A stretch of DNA of 64,000 bases from contig OZ025874.1 in assembly GCA_964019415.1 (NCBI GenBank), positions 2,315,512 through 2,379,511 on the forward strand. Direction: 5' to 3'. The notes below the pieces were generated by a model, which saw only the letters and a program-made list of their open reading frames with translations, ran no database searches and was not told the DNA's origin. The translations under genes and the position numbers were made by a program. The stretch is from Ianthella basta (Eukaryota > Porifera > Demospongiae > Verongiida > Ianthellidae). Below are positions 1 to 11,357 of this stretch, piece after piece (position 1 is the first letter of the stretch; every line of letters starts with the position of its first letter).

Positions 1-269
1 TTAGCTCGCTCGGCCAATGTGATTAGCATGCTTGGATTTTAGTGTTAGGGTTAGGGTTATGGCTGGTTTTATTTTTAGTCTCTTACATTTAGTCATCCTA
101 TATGGTAGGCCTGGTATACCTAGGCATTTGTTTGCCCTAGGACTGCTGTCCATGACGTCATGGTCGCTCTGACATCATTGCTCACCCCGTATATATACGT
201 AGAAGAGGGCTTGCGCAACATGTAGTCACGTGCATCCTACTTCCGTACTTCAACATTGGTCATTTCCCA
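1..269. other. Left-edge non-coding sequence
   Basis: No convincing coding sequence. Two TTAGGG units occur near 43-60, too few for a telomere. The upstream CARD-like minus-strand exon found before exon 1 in units 2 and 3 is not recognisable here, so homology to the duplicated block begins only around 260. Confidence 0.5.
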
Positions 270-270
270 A

Positions 271-383
271 AGATGACGCAATCTCAACTTGCAGGGATTA
301 TGAAAGGGAAAGTCCGCTATCAGAGCTTACCGAGATCGATCACCGGCCGACAACTACCCTGGACGGAGACCAAATGACTTCTG
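271..383 (+). CDS. Exon 1 of CARD-TM-AIG1 gene, unit 1 (start Met at 374)
   Basis: The stretch is a clear paralogue of 31388-31498 and 49088-49189. The conserved coding part is only ATG ACT TCT G followed by a GTAAGC donor at 384, giving Met-Thr-Ser plus one base (phase 1). I prefer this ATG because it and the donor are kept in all three units, whereas the ATG near 273 opens an upstream frame that stops at a different point in each unit. The TTGCAG acceptor-like sequence before this block in units 2 and 3 reads CCCAAAG here. The matching exon 2 does not follow: a 3.8-kb DNA transposon sits 93 bp into the intron, and the next recognisable gene piece is more than 17 kb away. Confidence 0.6.
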
Positions 384-476
384 GTAAGCAATTGTCCAGT
401 CTCACACGCCCACGCATCTTTATATTCACCAGCGACCACATCAGAGAGTTCAAAGTACTCTCTATGCAGGGATAGT

Positions 477-3400
477 CGAGGGGTCCGACACGCGAGAAAT
501 CTCGTACACCGTCATAGAAATCCAGCCCGAAATCCAGAAATCCAGCCCGAAATCCTGAAATCCATGTGAAATCCAGAAATCCATTTGAAATCCATCTGAA
601 ATCCAGAAATCCTAACTGAAATCCAGAAATCCTAACTGAAATCCAGAAATCCCAACTGAAATCCAGAAATCTCGACTGAAATCCAATTCAAGCGCCATTA
701 CTTCTGTTGAGAAAATGGCGGTTTGACTAGCGCGCTGGTGCCGGCTAGCCCTTCCACTAGTCCAGCCAGCTGGACTAGCCCTCCACCTATATGCCGAGCA
801 GAGAAGTAGCGCAAGATTATGGATTGTTATACATATATACTGACTAACACCAATGAATAATGAATCGGCAGGTGCGTTCTCGTGCTTGACCTCGTGCGCA
901 ACTTCGCACTGTGCTCGACCTCCGTCGCGACCGTGTTCCAGCTGCAAGATCAGACAGTTATTGCCAGCTAGCTACATGTGAAACATAGCAATAACTAGCC
1001 AAGCATGCAACCTAATCTATTCATCATTTACTCATTAAACTGAGCTGATAACCATAAGTTCCACTTTGAGAGCAGAAGAACTCTCCAATCTCCGAGCTGC
1101 GTACAGGCCTGCGTCAGCAAGCAATAAAGTCTTTAAGTACTAAACAATAAATGAATTAATGATAATGAGGATTACATAGGCATACATGCGCAATGCCTGA
1201 TAAAATAACAAACAATAATTGATGAAATAATGCATACATTACAGTAATAAAGTCTTTAAGTCCTCAGCGCCTCCGTTTTCAAAAGAACGAGTACGGCCAT
1301 TACGTTCGTGGTTCACACCTCATAGCAGTATTAGGTGTTATGTAAACAACTAACCACAACCTACCACGGCTGTTTCGCATATATAAATGGCGGCAACTTA
1401 GGTTTGGTTTGGAAACCAGAAGGGCGCGCACGAGTTTTTCTCGAGGAAAGCTATGCATAGGAATCTCTACCCTTTACTGCACGAAAACTCATGCAAGGAA
1501 AGTGAAACCCTTTGCATGGATAGAGGTGACCAGAAGTAAGCGGTATTTGCATTCTAACTTATTCTTTATTCTTATTATTCTTTCCCAGTGTGAAAATATC
1601 GACTATTGGTCGCGTTATTAAATTGCTCGTAGCGTAGTTCTGCGGGTTTTCCCGCCAGTGAGCTATGTCTTGTGTGATAGCCAAGGGAGCGTAGAAGTAG
1701 CCGATACAGAGCCTGTTCTGCTGCGCGCTAAACTTTTGGCGAAATATGCGTTTGTACTGTAGCATGTTCTGCCATTTGCATTTGCATTCAATCAGGCAGG
1801 CCTACTTGATAGCTGTCATAGAATTTGAATATGATGGGAAGATCTTCTATGTGTATGGACATGCATGTCACATATTATTATACACTTCAAAATTGAAATT
1901 CTGTTGCATGGCATGGACTTCATATAATATACGTATTGCGGTGATCAATGTTATACGTTTTATTCATCCTGTTGCCTATATAATATATATTATACATGCC
2001 TTACATTGATCTTTCATGTGCAACGATCTATATGTTGTCAGGTGTAGGTTTGATGAAAAGGCTGCAGTTGGCAGATGATAGGTAGTTTTGTATGTCATTA
2101 GACTAATATACCGAACATTATACTACAATCATAATTATGCAGTCGTACATGTGAATATGCATGCATATTTGTACACACCATTGATATAATATTTGCTAAA
2201 TCGCATTCTATTAATTATTAACATATTGGTCCCCCAATCAGTATTATAATAATACAATAATAATATAAGAAGCCATTAAAACAATCAGATGTTTACAATC
2301 AAATGATGCAAACAATCAAATATTTCTATAATACATACATAGGCAACGAGTAAACCAAAATAAAGAATCCAATGCAACAACATACACAATTATAACAGTA
2401 AAAAATAATGATAATGGCGGATGCTTGTGAAGACAGTTAAGACAGTTAGCATCATCTGATCTGGCCCTCTGTCATGGCCAGATCTGCAATCCCTAGTCCA
2501 AGTCATTTTGGGTGGCATGCAGATGATCTGCTGCTGTGGAAACACACGATTGAGGATCGCAGTAGGGCGAGGCTGAGGTAGAATCTCAAGAGTTCTATGA
2601 CCATGCTGTAGTTGATAGGGTTCTTCTCTGACGACAGTACATTGAACCTTCTGAGAAACACAGTTGCACTGGGACTTGCTCCTCCAGTGCAGGACATTAC
2701 CAGTGGGACAAAGGATGTGTGTTAAACTTCTCAAACTCACTGATCATACTTCTGCCTCTTCTTATGCTTGAGACGTCAGTAGCAAGAGGCCATCTGTGGT
2801 GTCTGGTTTGAGGGGACAAAAAGGTTAATTATCTTTAAGTTGAAAGATACTCTCTCAATCTTCCACAGCAGAATGCACTTGCTGCAATGGCTAGCCTCGA
2901 GTTGTCTTCTGTTGCTACAGGTGAATGTTTCACCGGAAAGGGATTGCAAGCGGGGCTCTACATTGACGTCATGGCAGATATCGGTGAGAAGATCAGCCAT
3001 TAGATCATGAACTTAATTGTGACAACATGGTGGCTCCTCCAGTCTGAGAGGGGTATGAGAGGACATGAGTGCACCATACACATAGATGGAGGGAGGGAAC
3101 AAGAGAGAAACTGGTAGCTACAAAACTTCAAACAGAATTAGCAACTTATATATTTTAGAACTGACTACCCTACTATGAAACACAGCTGTATTCATTAATA
3201 CTCATGTATTTTGAACATCTGTATTTTCCACAGTTATATGCTGATTGCCTGATTGTGTCATTTACATATGTCATGCTGTCAGCATTTACAGACAAAAATT
3301 AGCTAGCTCAGTTGCTTAGCTATGTCATCTTTGATTTCAAGAAGCAACGGCAGCTACACACAGCTAACTGCTGTACCGGCTGCTGCACAGCTAAACATAT

Positions 3401-4266
3401 GGCTACATATACATGAAGAGCAAACTCGATCTGCACATGTACAGATTAAAGTAAATTTCATAGAGTTGACTGTGGAAATGTGAGAAAGTCAGTATGCATA
3501 TAGCTAATATGATAATTGCGCAAGGCAAATGCAAAATGGCAGAACATGCTACATTACAAACGCGTATTTCGCCAAAAGTTTAGCGCGCAGCAGAACAGGC
3601 TCCGTATCACCTAGTTCTACACTCCCTTGGCTATCACACAAGACATAGCTCACTGGCGGGAAAACCCGCAGAACTACGCTACGAGCCATTTAAATCTTTG
3701 CGGGGAAACTGTCTAGTTTCGTAACCTAAAGCCATGTTCCACAATTTTTAAAGCACAGCTCACCTTTACTGGGTCAGATCTATCCAGATGGAGAGTTCCG
3801 GCCTCCTTGGCAGCGAAGATGGCCTGGGGGCAAGGCAATAACTGGCCGACATCGACGACAGTCGTTGTACACGTATTCCCATTCCCATTCCCAACTTCCC
3901 ATTTCGGAAAACTAAGTTGCCGCCTCGAAACAGCCGTGCTACAGCAATAGTGTGACGGCTGAGATCTGCCAGCGAGAGTCTGAACTACGTAGTTTTGGTG
4001 GCTAGACAGGTTAAGGCGCCGCAGGCAAGCTATCACAGACGCTTCATTGCTAAGATCGGCCCGGATTGGCCTATAATGGCTTATACTGCTCAGAAACAGG
4101 TCACTAATCGTGAAATCCAGAAAAACACGTGAAATCCAGAAATCCACGTGAAATCCTCGTGAAATCCAGAAATCCATGTGAAATCCAAGTGAAATCCAGA
4201 AATCCATTTGAAATCCGGTGGATTTCGAAATCTCGTACGCTTGAGTGAGTCGTGTCGGACCCCTCG
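477..4266 (-). mobile_element. DNA transposon copy 1 with 16-bp terminal inverted repeats and 8-bp target duplication
   Basis: The ends are CGAGGGGTCCGACACG and its exact reverse complement. The element is flanked by the 8-bp direct repeat GGGATAGT (469-476 and 4267-4274). Just inside each end lie tandem subterminal copies of a GAAATCCAGAAATCC-type unit. A nearly identical copy in opposite orientation lies at 31755-35525. The 19-bp length difference matches one subterminal repeat unit. Strand here only records the opposite orientation relative to copy 2. An 8-bp duplication fits hAT, P or Merlin-like families, but the termini do not match a family I can name. No transposase is visible, so it is probably non-autonomous. 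Confidence 0.92.
1625..3686. repeat. Inner segment with ~160-bp inverted repeats inside transposon copy 1
   Basis: An arm at 1625-1785 is repeated in reverse complement at 3525-3686 (both begin GCTCGTAGCGTAG and include GGGTTTTCCCGCCAGTGAG), with about 90% identity. The 1.7-kb interior is AT-rich. It includes a minus-strand peptide around 2776-3000 beginning with the motif DICHDVNVEPRLQSLSGE, which resembles a protein segment I associate with invertebrate retrotransposon-related proteins. This suggests an older TIR element nested in the larger transposon. No clear target duplication was found for the inner unit. Confidence 0.7.
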
Positions 4267-4274
4267 GGGATAGT

Positions 4275-5690
4275 GCAGGGTGTTTCTGATTCACAATACA
4301 TAGGTAGAGCATAGATAGAGGAACGAAATCGCGAAAAGCGCTGAAAACCGCCAAAACAAGGCTTATTAGGGTTAAATACAAACTATTCTTACACTAAACT
4401 GACCTGGAAGGCAAGCGAACGTGGTCTGTCAGCGAGAAAATGGCACTCGAAAACATCCTTTTACGTTTATCAAATAATTCGATGAGCAATACTGCAGCTT
4501 GAAGAAAGGAGGGTCGCAGGACGTTTCGGCTCGAGAGCCTTTATCAACTGCTTACTGACAAAGGCTCTTGAGCGTATTGCTCATCTCGTGTTATGTGGTC
4601 AGTATACCTTGCCTGATCTGCTCCTGATGCACAGGAGTAGGTGCATGTTCCTTTCTCCATAAATCCAAGATGGCAGACAGTTGGTTCATGGTTTCTGCTG
4701 TTCTGTCTTCGACAGCAGCTTATTCGTGTACCCGACCACCTTAGATCGAGATGTGATACAGTGTTTGACAACTGGGAAAGTTTGGTTGTGATGCGTCGAT
4801 GCTCGCGAGTGGAGTTCGCAACAACCATTGGAGCTCCTTTTTTGTGTTGCAGCATAGGATTCAGCCCTGTCTCAGCAAGACACTGTCCTGATTGCATCAG
4901 GTGAAGAACAACACATTTTATGATTCCAATGAGCCAGTGTACAGATATTTTATATACTAGGCATACGCTAAGCGCATAAGAATTGCCTCGCAGCCTGAAT
5001 ATTACTTGGCCAGTAGACAAGTGTATTGTGATGTTACAGAATGGAGCTGTCTTAGCAGCCAAGCGCCTTGTTTGTTACTGCCAAAGCTCCCCAAGCCTGG
5101 ACTGCCGCTGCTCGTCCATCGCTGATGCCAGTAGCCTTGCACCTATCCTCCGCATTCAATTCTAGTCTATCTTTGCCCCGCTGTCTCCGTATCAAGTCAC
5201 ACGCACTGTTATGCGGCGTGGCCCCCTCGGCGTGCTGGATGCAGCCTCATCGTTGCCATTCCCATCTCTGGCTTTCCTCTCCTTCTGTGCCCCTGATCCG
5301 CGGGAGCATGCCGGCAAAGATGAGCAGCCGAACAGGAGCAGAAGCATCCTTTGAAAGACGAGCCGTCACATGCGCAGTCACGTGTTGTGCGATATAAATA
5401 TTGGATATATATCGCCAAGGCTCAAATAGACAGCGATCATTAGCCTCGCTTCGCTCGCTTACGCTCGCCGCTCGGCAATTAACAGTATTGTGCAATAGTG
5501 AGATGTACCATACTGCACAAGGCAGTCTATATACGTATGGTCCATATTCCAAACACATTTCAGAATATGTCTCTCTCTTCTATAGTGAAGTGATCATATT
5601 TCTACAATTCATCTTCCGTAAGAAGCATCTACGTTTCCTCCTTCTGTGACTGTATGAGAATCATTGAAAGCCAGTGGATGCATGGCCAAT
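4275..5690. other. Intergenic or intronic sequence with dispersed repeats
   Basis: No gene is supported. A fragment of a dispersed repeat near 4640-4850 (motifs ATCCAAGATGGC and GAGTTCGC) is shared with 8695-9000 and 14570-15000. The segment near 4510-4560 (GGACGTTTCGGCTCGAGAG) resembles the end of the inverted-repeat element at 23408-25458. Homology to intron 1 of units 2 and 3 is not recognisable. Confidence 0.45.
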
Positions 5691-5691
5691 T

Positions 5692-6223
5692 TAGTCAGGC
5701 GGCGCTTGACCCCTCCTCACGGAAGGGTCAGGTTAAATCTAATACATTGACTTGTCCACGTGGAATGTAATTATTGCACAACATTATGCCTCGCCCAGCT
5801 CGCAACACTTACCTGATCTTTCATAATAGCCGTCAAATGAGCGACAGCGAGGTCTATCGATGTCCCTTTGACCGGCAACACCAGGCCAAACACTGTCGGC
5901 GAGCATGCGTAGCAATGGTTCTTGCCGAAGCCGGTCGGCGAAACAGCGAAAACGTCCCTCCCAGAATCAATGCCAGACACGACCTGAAGTTGCTCTGGCT
6001 TCATGGTAGAATAACCAAGGCGCTGGATGGCTTCTGTCACAGCGTATAATACTCTCTGGTCCATGCTCTGGTCTGCTACCATTTGCGGACACGCAAGCAA
6101 TAAATATTTCACACCTTTCCTGCAATCTGATTGGGCACGCAACCATTGTGGCGTGCTGCACAAGTCAATGTATTAGACTTAACCTGACCCTTCAGCGAGG
6201 AGGGGTCACGCAACGCCTGACTA
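5692..6223. mobile_element. Short element with ~60-bp terminal inverted repeats enclosing a RecQ-like fragment
   Basis: The left end (TAGTCAGGCG, then a CCCCTCCTC and AAGGGTCAGGTTAA stretch, ending in CAATACATTGACTTG-like sequence near 5757) is matched in reverse complement by 6161-6223. The arms differ by a few substitutions. I could not fix a target duplication. The interior is almost wholly the helicase fragment described separately. Confidence 0.75.
5771..6163 (-). pseudogene. RecQ-family DEAD-box helicase N-terminal fragment
   Basis: The minus-strand frame contains AIQRLGYSTMKPEQLQVV, then a Walker-A-like segment SPTGFGKN, then LTAIMKDQV. These are the RecQ motif 0 and motif I region and the following 'L..LM.DQV' segment. 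The usual motif I reads TGxGKS, so the N replacing S, and the absence of the DEAH box, HRDC and zinc-binding parts, mark it as a fragment. It lies between inverted repeats, so it was probably captured by or belongs to a mobile element rather than being the host RecQ gene. Confidence 0.65.
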
Positions 6224-7439
6224 TGGCCTATTATTGTCCATGGCCCTAATTCCAGACTAGAAATAATAAAATTTTCTGCAAACGTTGTAAGGACTAGCTG
6301 AATGCCCGTCCTTCAGGTGGGTTCCCAGCATATCATTTTAAATTTGGAGCATTTAACCAATCAAAACCGTCCATTTAATTGGGAGCATTCTGTAAACTCG
6401 CTCCGTAAAACTCCGTGCGTACAGAACTTACTTATGTTAATCCATTTCGCCTAAAGGAGTTCAGCGGCCAAGGCGATGCCCACCTTAGATTACCCCCCGT
6501 ATTTCCGTGATATACTATTCCAAGTTTGCCAAAGATTGGTGGGAAATTGAAGGAGGAGTTTCTGGAAAACGAAACACGATCTTTTCCCTATCTCTTAGAT
6601 ACGGCAGCGACCGTAAAAGTGGCAAGAACTCGGATGGAACGACTTTAAACCAAACTTCGGCTCGGCGAGGTTACTCACAGCACGCCCCTTCGTAATCCTA
6701 CCAAGTTTCATCCAGAATTGAAGGAGATTATCCCGAACAACAAAAATGTGCGTTACGTTTATTATAATAAGATGTAGGGATGGCATAACAAGTAATTCGA
6801 GTTAAAAAAAGCTTGTGGGGCACCCCTGAACTCGAACTACTTGCTAACAACTTCCCTGTGTATGTTCAATAGTTCAGATAGCTGGGTATGCAGCATTGCT
6901 GCTGGTTTGAAAGATACATCACAATGCCAAAAACTGGGGCTGCAAGAGTTTCTAGTCTCAAGACCAGGAAGTCATCCAGTGAAAGCACACCTACAAACTG
7001 CCAAAATGCTTTGCTGATGCTTTTTGATCTACATAACATTCTGAATGAGTATGTACATGTTGTTTTGTGCCTGGAGGAGGAGTGTGGTGTCTAAAAACGC
7101 TACCCTATTAGGCTAAGAAGGAATGCCATGATTTGTCTCTCATTGGCCAACGAGTTGTTCGACCTCTGTTGTATTTGGGGCTGTACCTCGTAGGAGAATA
7201 GTTAGATAAGCTTTCTGCTACAATACTATTACTTAAACATGTTCTAGAAAGACTTTACGTTCTTCGGGTTTACGGCGATATACGAAGAAAGATGATTATG
7301 AGCCTAGCAAAGAGAGAGAGTCGAGCGTGGCCATTTTAGAATGTCCGTCAGTAACAATTGGAGCGATATCTCGCAGAATAGTCTTTCGTTAGGCTTTTTA
7401 CGAGTATGACTCTATCAACACATCTTCTTGAACACATTT
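6224..7439. other. Intergenic sequence with a dispersed non-coding repeat
   Basis: The stretch at about 6290-6790 has the look of a SINE/LINE-type dispersed repeat (segments such as CCAAGTTTCATCCAGAATTG and TAGGGATGGCATAAC). Related wording, TATGCCATCCCTACATC, recurs in reverse near 9590. The rest (6790-7439) shows short, unsupported frames only. Confidence 0.4.
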
Positions 7440-8694
7440 CGTTCAATTGAGAGATGGCAAAACACCATTAAAGATAGGATGAATCCCAACCTGGTCATAT
7501 CCCCACGTAACTCATCCATCTTCATTACTCAGTGGAGCAATATTCCCGTACCATGTTCAAGGTAATGTAGACGGGGACATGGAAGTAGCTCCATTTTCAC
7601 CTTACTACAGTTAATTTCAGAATGGTTACCCAAATTACAAATGGTCAATCACACATGGTAACTGGCAAATGGAGTGACATCATTGTGCAACTTCATAAAA
7701 TTTGATGCCTACTGTGTCATTTTAGTCACATGTGCCACTCAAGACAAGCACACTAGACAGCACTCTACAACGCCACACTACTTGCTACATACCATTCGCA
7801 ATCTACCATTTGACATTGGGGCAACCTTTCTGAAATAGACAGTAGATCACAGAGAGTATGCTTACATGAAATTGTATAATTATGCATCATCAAAATGACT
7901 GTCCCACACGGTGGTATGGTAAACAACATATTTCTAGAGTAACAGCAGCAACAACGTCAGCAGTAGCTCTAACTCATCTTTTACCACAACTCAGCATTAG
8001 TTGTCAGAGATTCCTCTAATAAAGGTTTCCTGAATCGCTCGGAAATCCCCTTCCCTAAGTCCCTGAAGTACTGCAGCAACGCAACCCATGCCCCTACATT
8101 ATTGCTATATACAAGCACTGCACTGTGTTTGTGTGTGTGTGAGTGTGTGTGTGTGTGGTTGCATGCACACACAGGATTGCTTGTTCCACTTCAGAATGCT
8201 CTGAAGCTGTTCGGCATTCAACTCTGCAGGGAAAATGGCAAATGGTCAGGGTAGTGTATGCATACAGTCAATATGAAGCATTCAACACACCTAAGGACAA
8301 CACAGGGTAGAGATTGTCCAAAGGTGAATCACAATGTTTATTCTCCGCGACACATGATGAAAGTAGACTTGTGGTTTATACACATCAGTGTAAACTGAGC
8401 AGTCCCTATATGCCAATGTGTCAAATTTCACTGATAGAAAAATACAGCTGGGTGCATATTGTCATCCCTTACAACCTTTATTTTACATAATAACCCTACA
8501 CTGCTTGAAGCAGCAGGGGGTGGGGGGCTACAGTGCATGTAACACCATTGGGGTTTGAGGATTCATGATGTAGCTACACCACGGAGTGTCCTCTACAGCC
8601 ATGTCGTGACTGCCACTACTACTAAAGCTGTCAGGAATCCAGATTTTCTCAGAGAGCAGACTCATAGTTTAAAAGGTACGTGGATAGATGGAGC
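7440..8694. repeat. Orphan copy of the duplicated intergenic block
   Basis: The sequence is collinear with 29760-30840, 47330-48600 and 59470-59850, from the AACCTGGTCAT region through the GT tract at 8126-8158 to the AAAAGGTACGTGGATAGATGGAG motif region near 8671. In units 1 and 2 this block is followed by the minus-strand CARD-like exon. Here homology stops at about 8694, exactly where a dispersed repeat begins, so the CARD exon of this extra unit has been lost. Confidence 0.8.
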
Positions 8695-9000
8695 GCTGTA
8701 GCTGCCAAGGAGTGCGTGGCGAAAAACCTCCAAACGACCGTCCATCTTGGATTTACGGAGAAAATATACGGTTTTCCGCGCACGCTCCCATGCTGCCAAT
8801 ACAAACCCCAACCCCCAACCATTGTTCGCGAACGTCGACAAAACGTGCCCAAACGTTCCCAGCCATGGCACGCTGTACCTCACATCAATATAAGGTGGTA
8901 GACGTGCTAACATAAGCTGCTACCAAGGAGCGTGCGGCGATAACCCAGAATGAACCAACCGTCGGCCATCTTGGATCTTGGAAGAAAGTATGCCGTATCC
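8695..9000 (-). repeat. Dispersed repeat family, reverse-oriented, two degenerate monomers
   Basis: The reverse complement shares long segments with 14570-15000 (for example the stretch with AAGGTGGTAGACGTGCTAA and GTTCGCGAACG) and more weakly with 4640-4850. Two monomers of roughly 200-250 bp follow each other, each containing CGGCCATCTTGGAT-like sequence. No protein is supported. One edge coincides with the breakpoint of the duplicated block. Confidence 0.7.
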
Positions 9001-9441
9001 TAGGCGTTCGCGCAGGTGCAAGGAATGCACCTAAGCTAGCGCGATGCCGTAGTGGAGAAAAGAGAAAGGGGGTTAATTGTCTCACACACAGAAACCATCA
9101 GCTTCTTACAACTATCCGTTGTTTGTCTACGGTGATCTTCAATGTAAATTTGCAGGCACACATGGTAACTAGGTCAGTCACACTGACATCACCAGGTCAG
9201 CCTGGACTATCCTTTGCCAGAGCATGCATGACCAGCCAGTGCATTACTAGCTGGGGCCTGAGTAGCAATGGCATTACCAGCCTGTGTCCGACCAGCTGGC
9301 ATACGCTGAGCATGCGGAGAGACCTGCCCAAAGGGCGGGTCTGTCCGCTAGTATTATTAATATAATTATACGAACATGAAGCCATACAAATACCTAAATC
9401 TGAAACAATATAGGGGCGCCTTTGGCGCCCCAAGAATAACG

Positions 9442-9578
9442 GAAACAAGTAAGGCTGTTACACAGTGGAGTATTAACCATGGTTCCTACGTGCAAGAATG
9501 TCACACCTTATAGTCCTACACCCTTGAATGTAGGGACGATGGTTAATGCTCCACTGTGTAACAGTCTTTACTTGTTTC
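9442..9578. mobile_element. 137-bp MITE-like hairpin
   Basis: The two arms of about 48 bp (GAAACAAGTAAGGCTGTTAC at the left and its near reverse complement ending CTTTACTTGTTTC at the right) pair almost perfectly around a short loop near 9491-9530. There is no coding capacity. The size and structure fit a MITE or foldback element. Confidence 0.75.
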
Positions 9579-11235
9579 TATCCTTTTTATGCCATCCCTA
9601 CATCCTTACAATTTTTGCAGAAAATGTTTATCATTTCTGGTTTCTGTACTTTTGATGGAGCATGAGTTAAGATGCACGATATGGCTATTTTAACTTTAAC
9701 CTTGTGTAGCTCCTGATAGAATTAGCTGAGAAATAATATTGACATTGTGAATAATTCATTCCACAAGTCAAATGTCATGACAAGTCGTAGAGCAAGGCGA
9801 AGAATTCCACAGTGGTGCAAAGCAACGGAAGAAGGAGCCTTCTCGCAATAGCACCAGTCACGCCAGTGTCATCCAGTTGCATTACGTAATTTGAAAATGG
9901 CGTCCGGCCCGCTTGGCCAAGTAACGCGGCTGGAGTTGTGGCAAGCGTCGTCTTTTGCACTACATTATGCCGTCTTCTAACCTACAAAGGAATGCAGCCA
10001 GCCAAAATGGAGCAAAATAGTGCGAGAAGTATTCTCTTGGTCCCTTTGGTTTGTGCATTATGGCTGTCAGTGAAGAAGAAGAAGAAGAGGAAGAAGACGG
10101 AACATGGGGAAAAGGCAAGGGCGCTCTCTACATGTTGGCGCGCCTTCGCTTGGAAGCAAGATTAGCTATTAATCTGGCCTGCTGCGACCGTCCCAACAAG
10201 CGCCCGGGGGGGCGGATTAAGGAAGGGACGGTCTAGCAAGCCAGACTAGATTAGCTATATGCTCTGTTCAGTCCCCGTTTCTTCATGGGAAGCTTTGTGT
10301 GCCGGTTTTTGGTTCCATTTAGGAGTAGCGCAACTTTTTGTTTGTATTACAGCATACAGACAACCACCACCATCCCTACAAAGAAAGCACTACCGTGCTG
10401 TCTGATACACAGTACTTACACAGCAGTGGTAGCTCATACCGCTTACTGAAGTAGTCAAGAACATGGTCAAGAATTCCTTATGGTAGCTAGACAAAGCCCC
10501 AAGTAGATTGTTTTTGCTGATATGACAAAGCCCCAAAAGTGTAGCTGTGAGTTGTTTCTTGTGAGTCCTTACAGCCCACGCTTAATCATGTGATGTCATT
10601 GCTTGTGGCAAATTTCTCCACGGTGCAAGTGTCACCTGCCAGAAGGCCCAGCTGTGTCCAGTATGAAGATTGACTACACAGACATACTTTTATTAACCTT
10701 TTGTGAGGGAAATCAACGAGCCAAGCACTGCAATATTTCAGTGAGGCGTAGTTCTTCGGAGAATAATTTGATGTGAAACACTTATGACCGAAGATTTTCC
10801 TTATTGTAGAATACTATGGTAAACATCCGCAGTCACTTTGCCAACAACAACTTATTATTCAAGCAACAAAGAGCATTGTCTAAGATGATACTAAGTACAG
10901 TCACAACCAACACTTGACATGACTAAGATAGTAGCACAGCTATGACTAGTACAGTCAGTAATTAACACTACATAGTTAGTGTTCAGCTTATGCCACACTT
11001 ATGACTAAGGGGTTAGTTGTGTCTTTGCAAAGTTCGTTGACATAATATAGCTGAAGCCCCATAGATTGAGGATTTGGCACACTATTGTACACCAGTACAC
11101 TTGGATGTGTTATACATGGTGTGCATGTTGTAGGTTAAAACATTTAATGCTCCTTCTCCTTGATAAATGAATTTGCTGAGTGGTTCCATGGCTGCAGTGT
11201 TTGACTTCTCACACATCCCTCATTTCATTCCACAG
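9579..11235. other. Intronic or intergenic sequence upstream of the Death-domain exons
   Basis: No gene is supported. An imperfect inverted repeat lies at 10161-10258 (ATTAGCTATTAATCTGGCCT against its reverse complement, with GACCGTCCC/GGGACGGTC), likely another small TIR element. A GAAGAA-rich stretch at 10070-10100 gives spurious acidic frames. Confidence 0.4.
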
Positions 11236-11289
11236 CTGTACATGTCCCACCACCTGGTGGAGCTGGTGGACAAGTGACCCATCCATCTG
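11236..11289 (+). CDS. Gly/Pro-rich linker exon preceding a Death domain
   Basis: A 54-nt exon lies between a TTCCACAG acceptor and a GTAAGG donor. Read in phase 1 it gives VHVPPPGGAGGQVTHPS, a flexible Gly/Pro linker. Both borders are phase 1, matching the following Death-domain exon and the cassette exons of the AIG1 genes. The short length makes the exon call depend on the splice signals and the matching phase. Confidence 0.55.
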
Positions 11290-11357
11290 GTAAGGGCATA
11301 GAATACAATGACTTGTTATTATCATAAGATGTTAACTTCATTGTTTGCCTATGACAG

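Noticed and set aside
43-60. TTAGGGTTAGGG motif at the window start
   Set aside because: Only two units and surrounded by ordinary sequence. A telomere or interstitial telomeric array would need many more.
612-947. 111-codon frame identical in both 3.8-kb transposon copies
   Set aside because: Conservation only reflects that the copies are nearly identical. It reads through the subterminal GAAATCC repeats and matches no transposase motif.
3713-4381. 222-codon frame at the other end of transposon copy 1
   Set aside because: Part is a translation of the subterminal repeat (repeated GFxxDFWIS), and the frame runs out of the element into flanking DNA. No recognisable domain.
5068-5558. Overlapping frames on both strands in a GC-richer stretch
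   Set aside because: No domain, no splice signals, and mutually overlapping. Probably repeat-derived.
10051-10236. Glu/Lys-rich small frames near a GAAGAA run
   Set aside because: Simple-sequence artefact without splice sites or homology.
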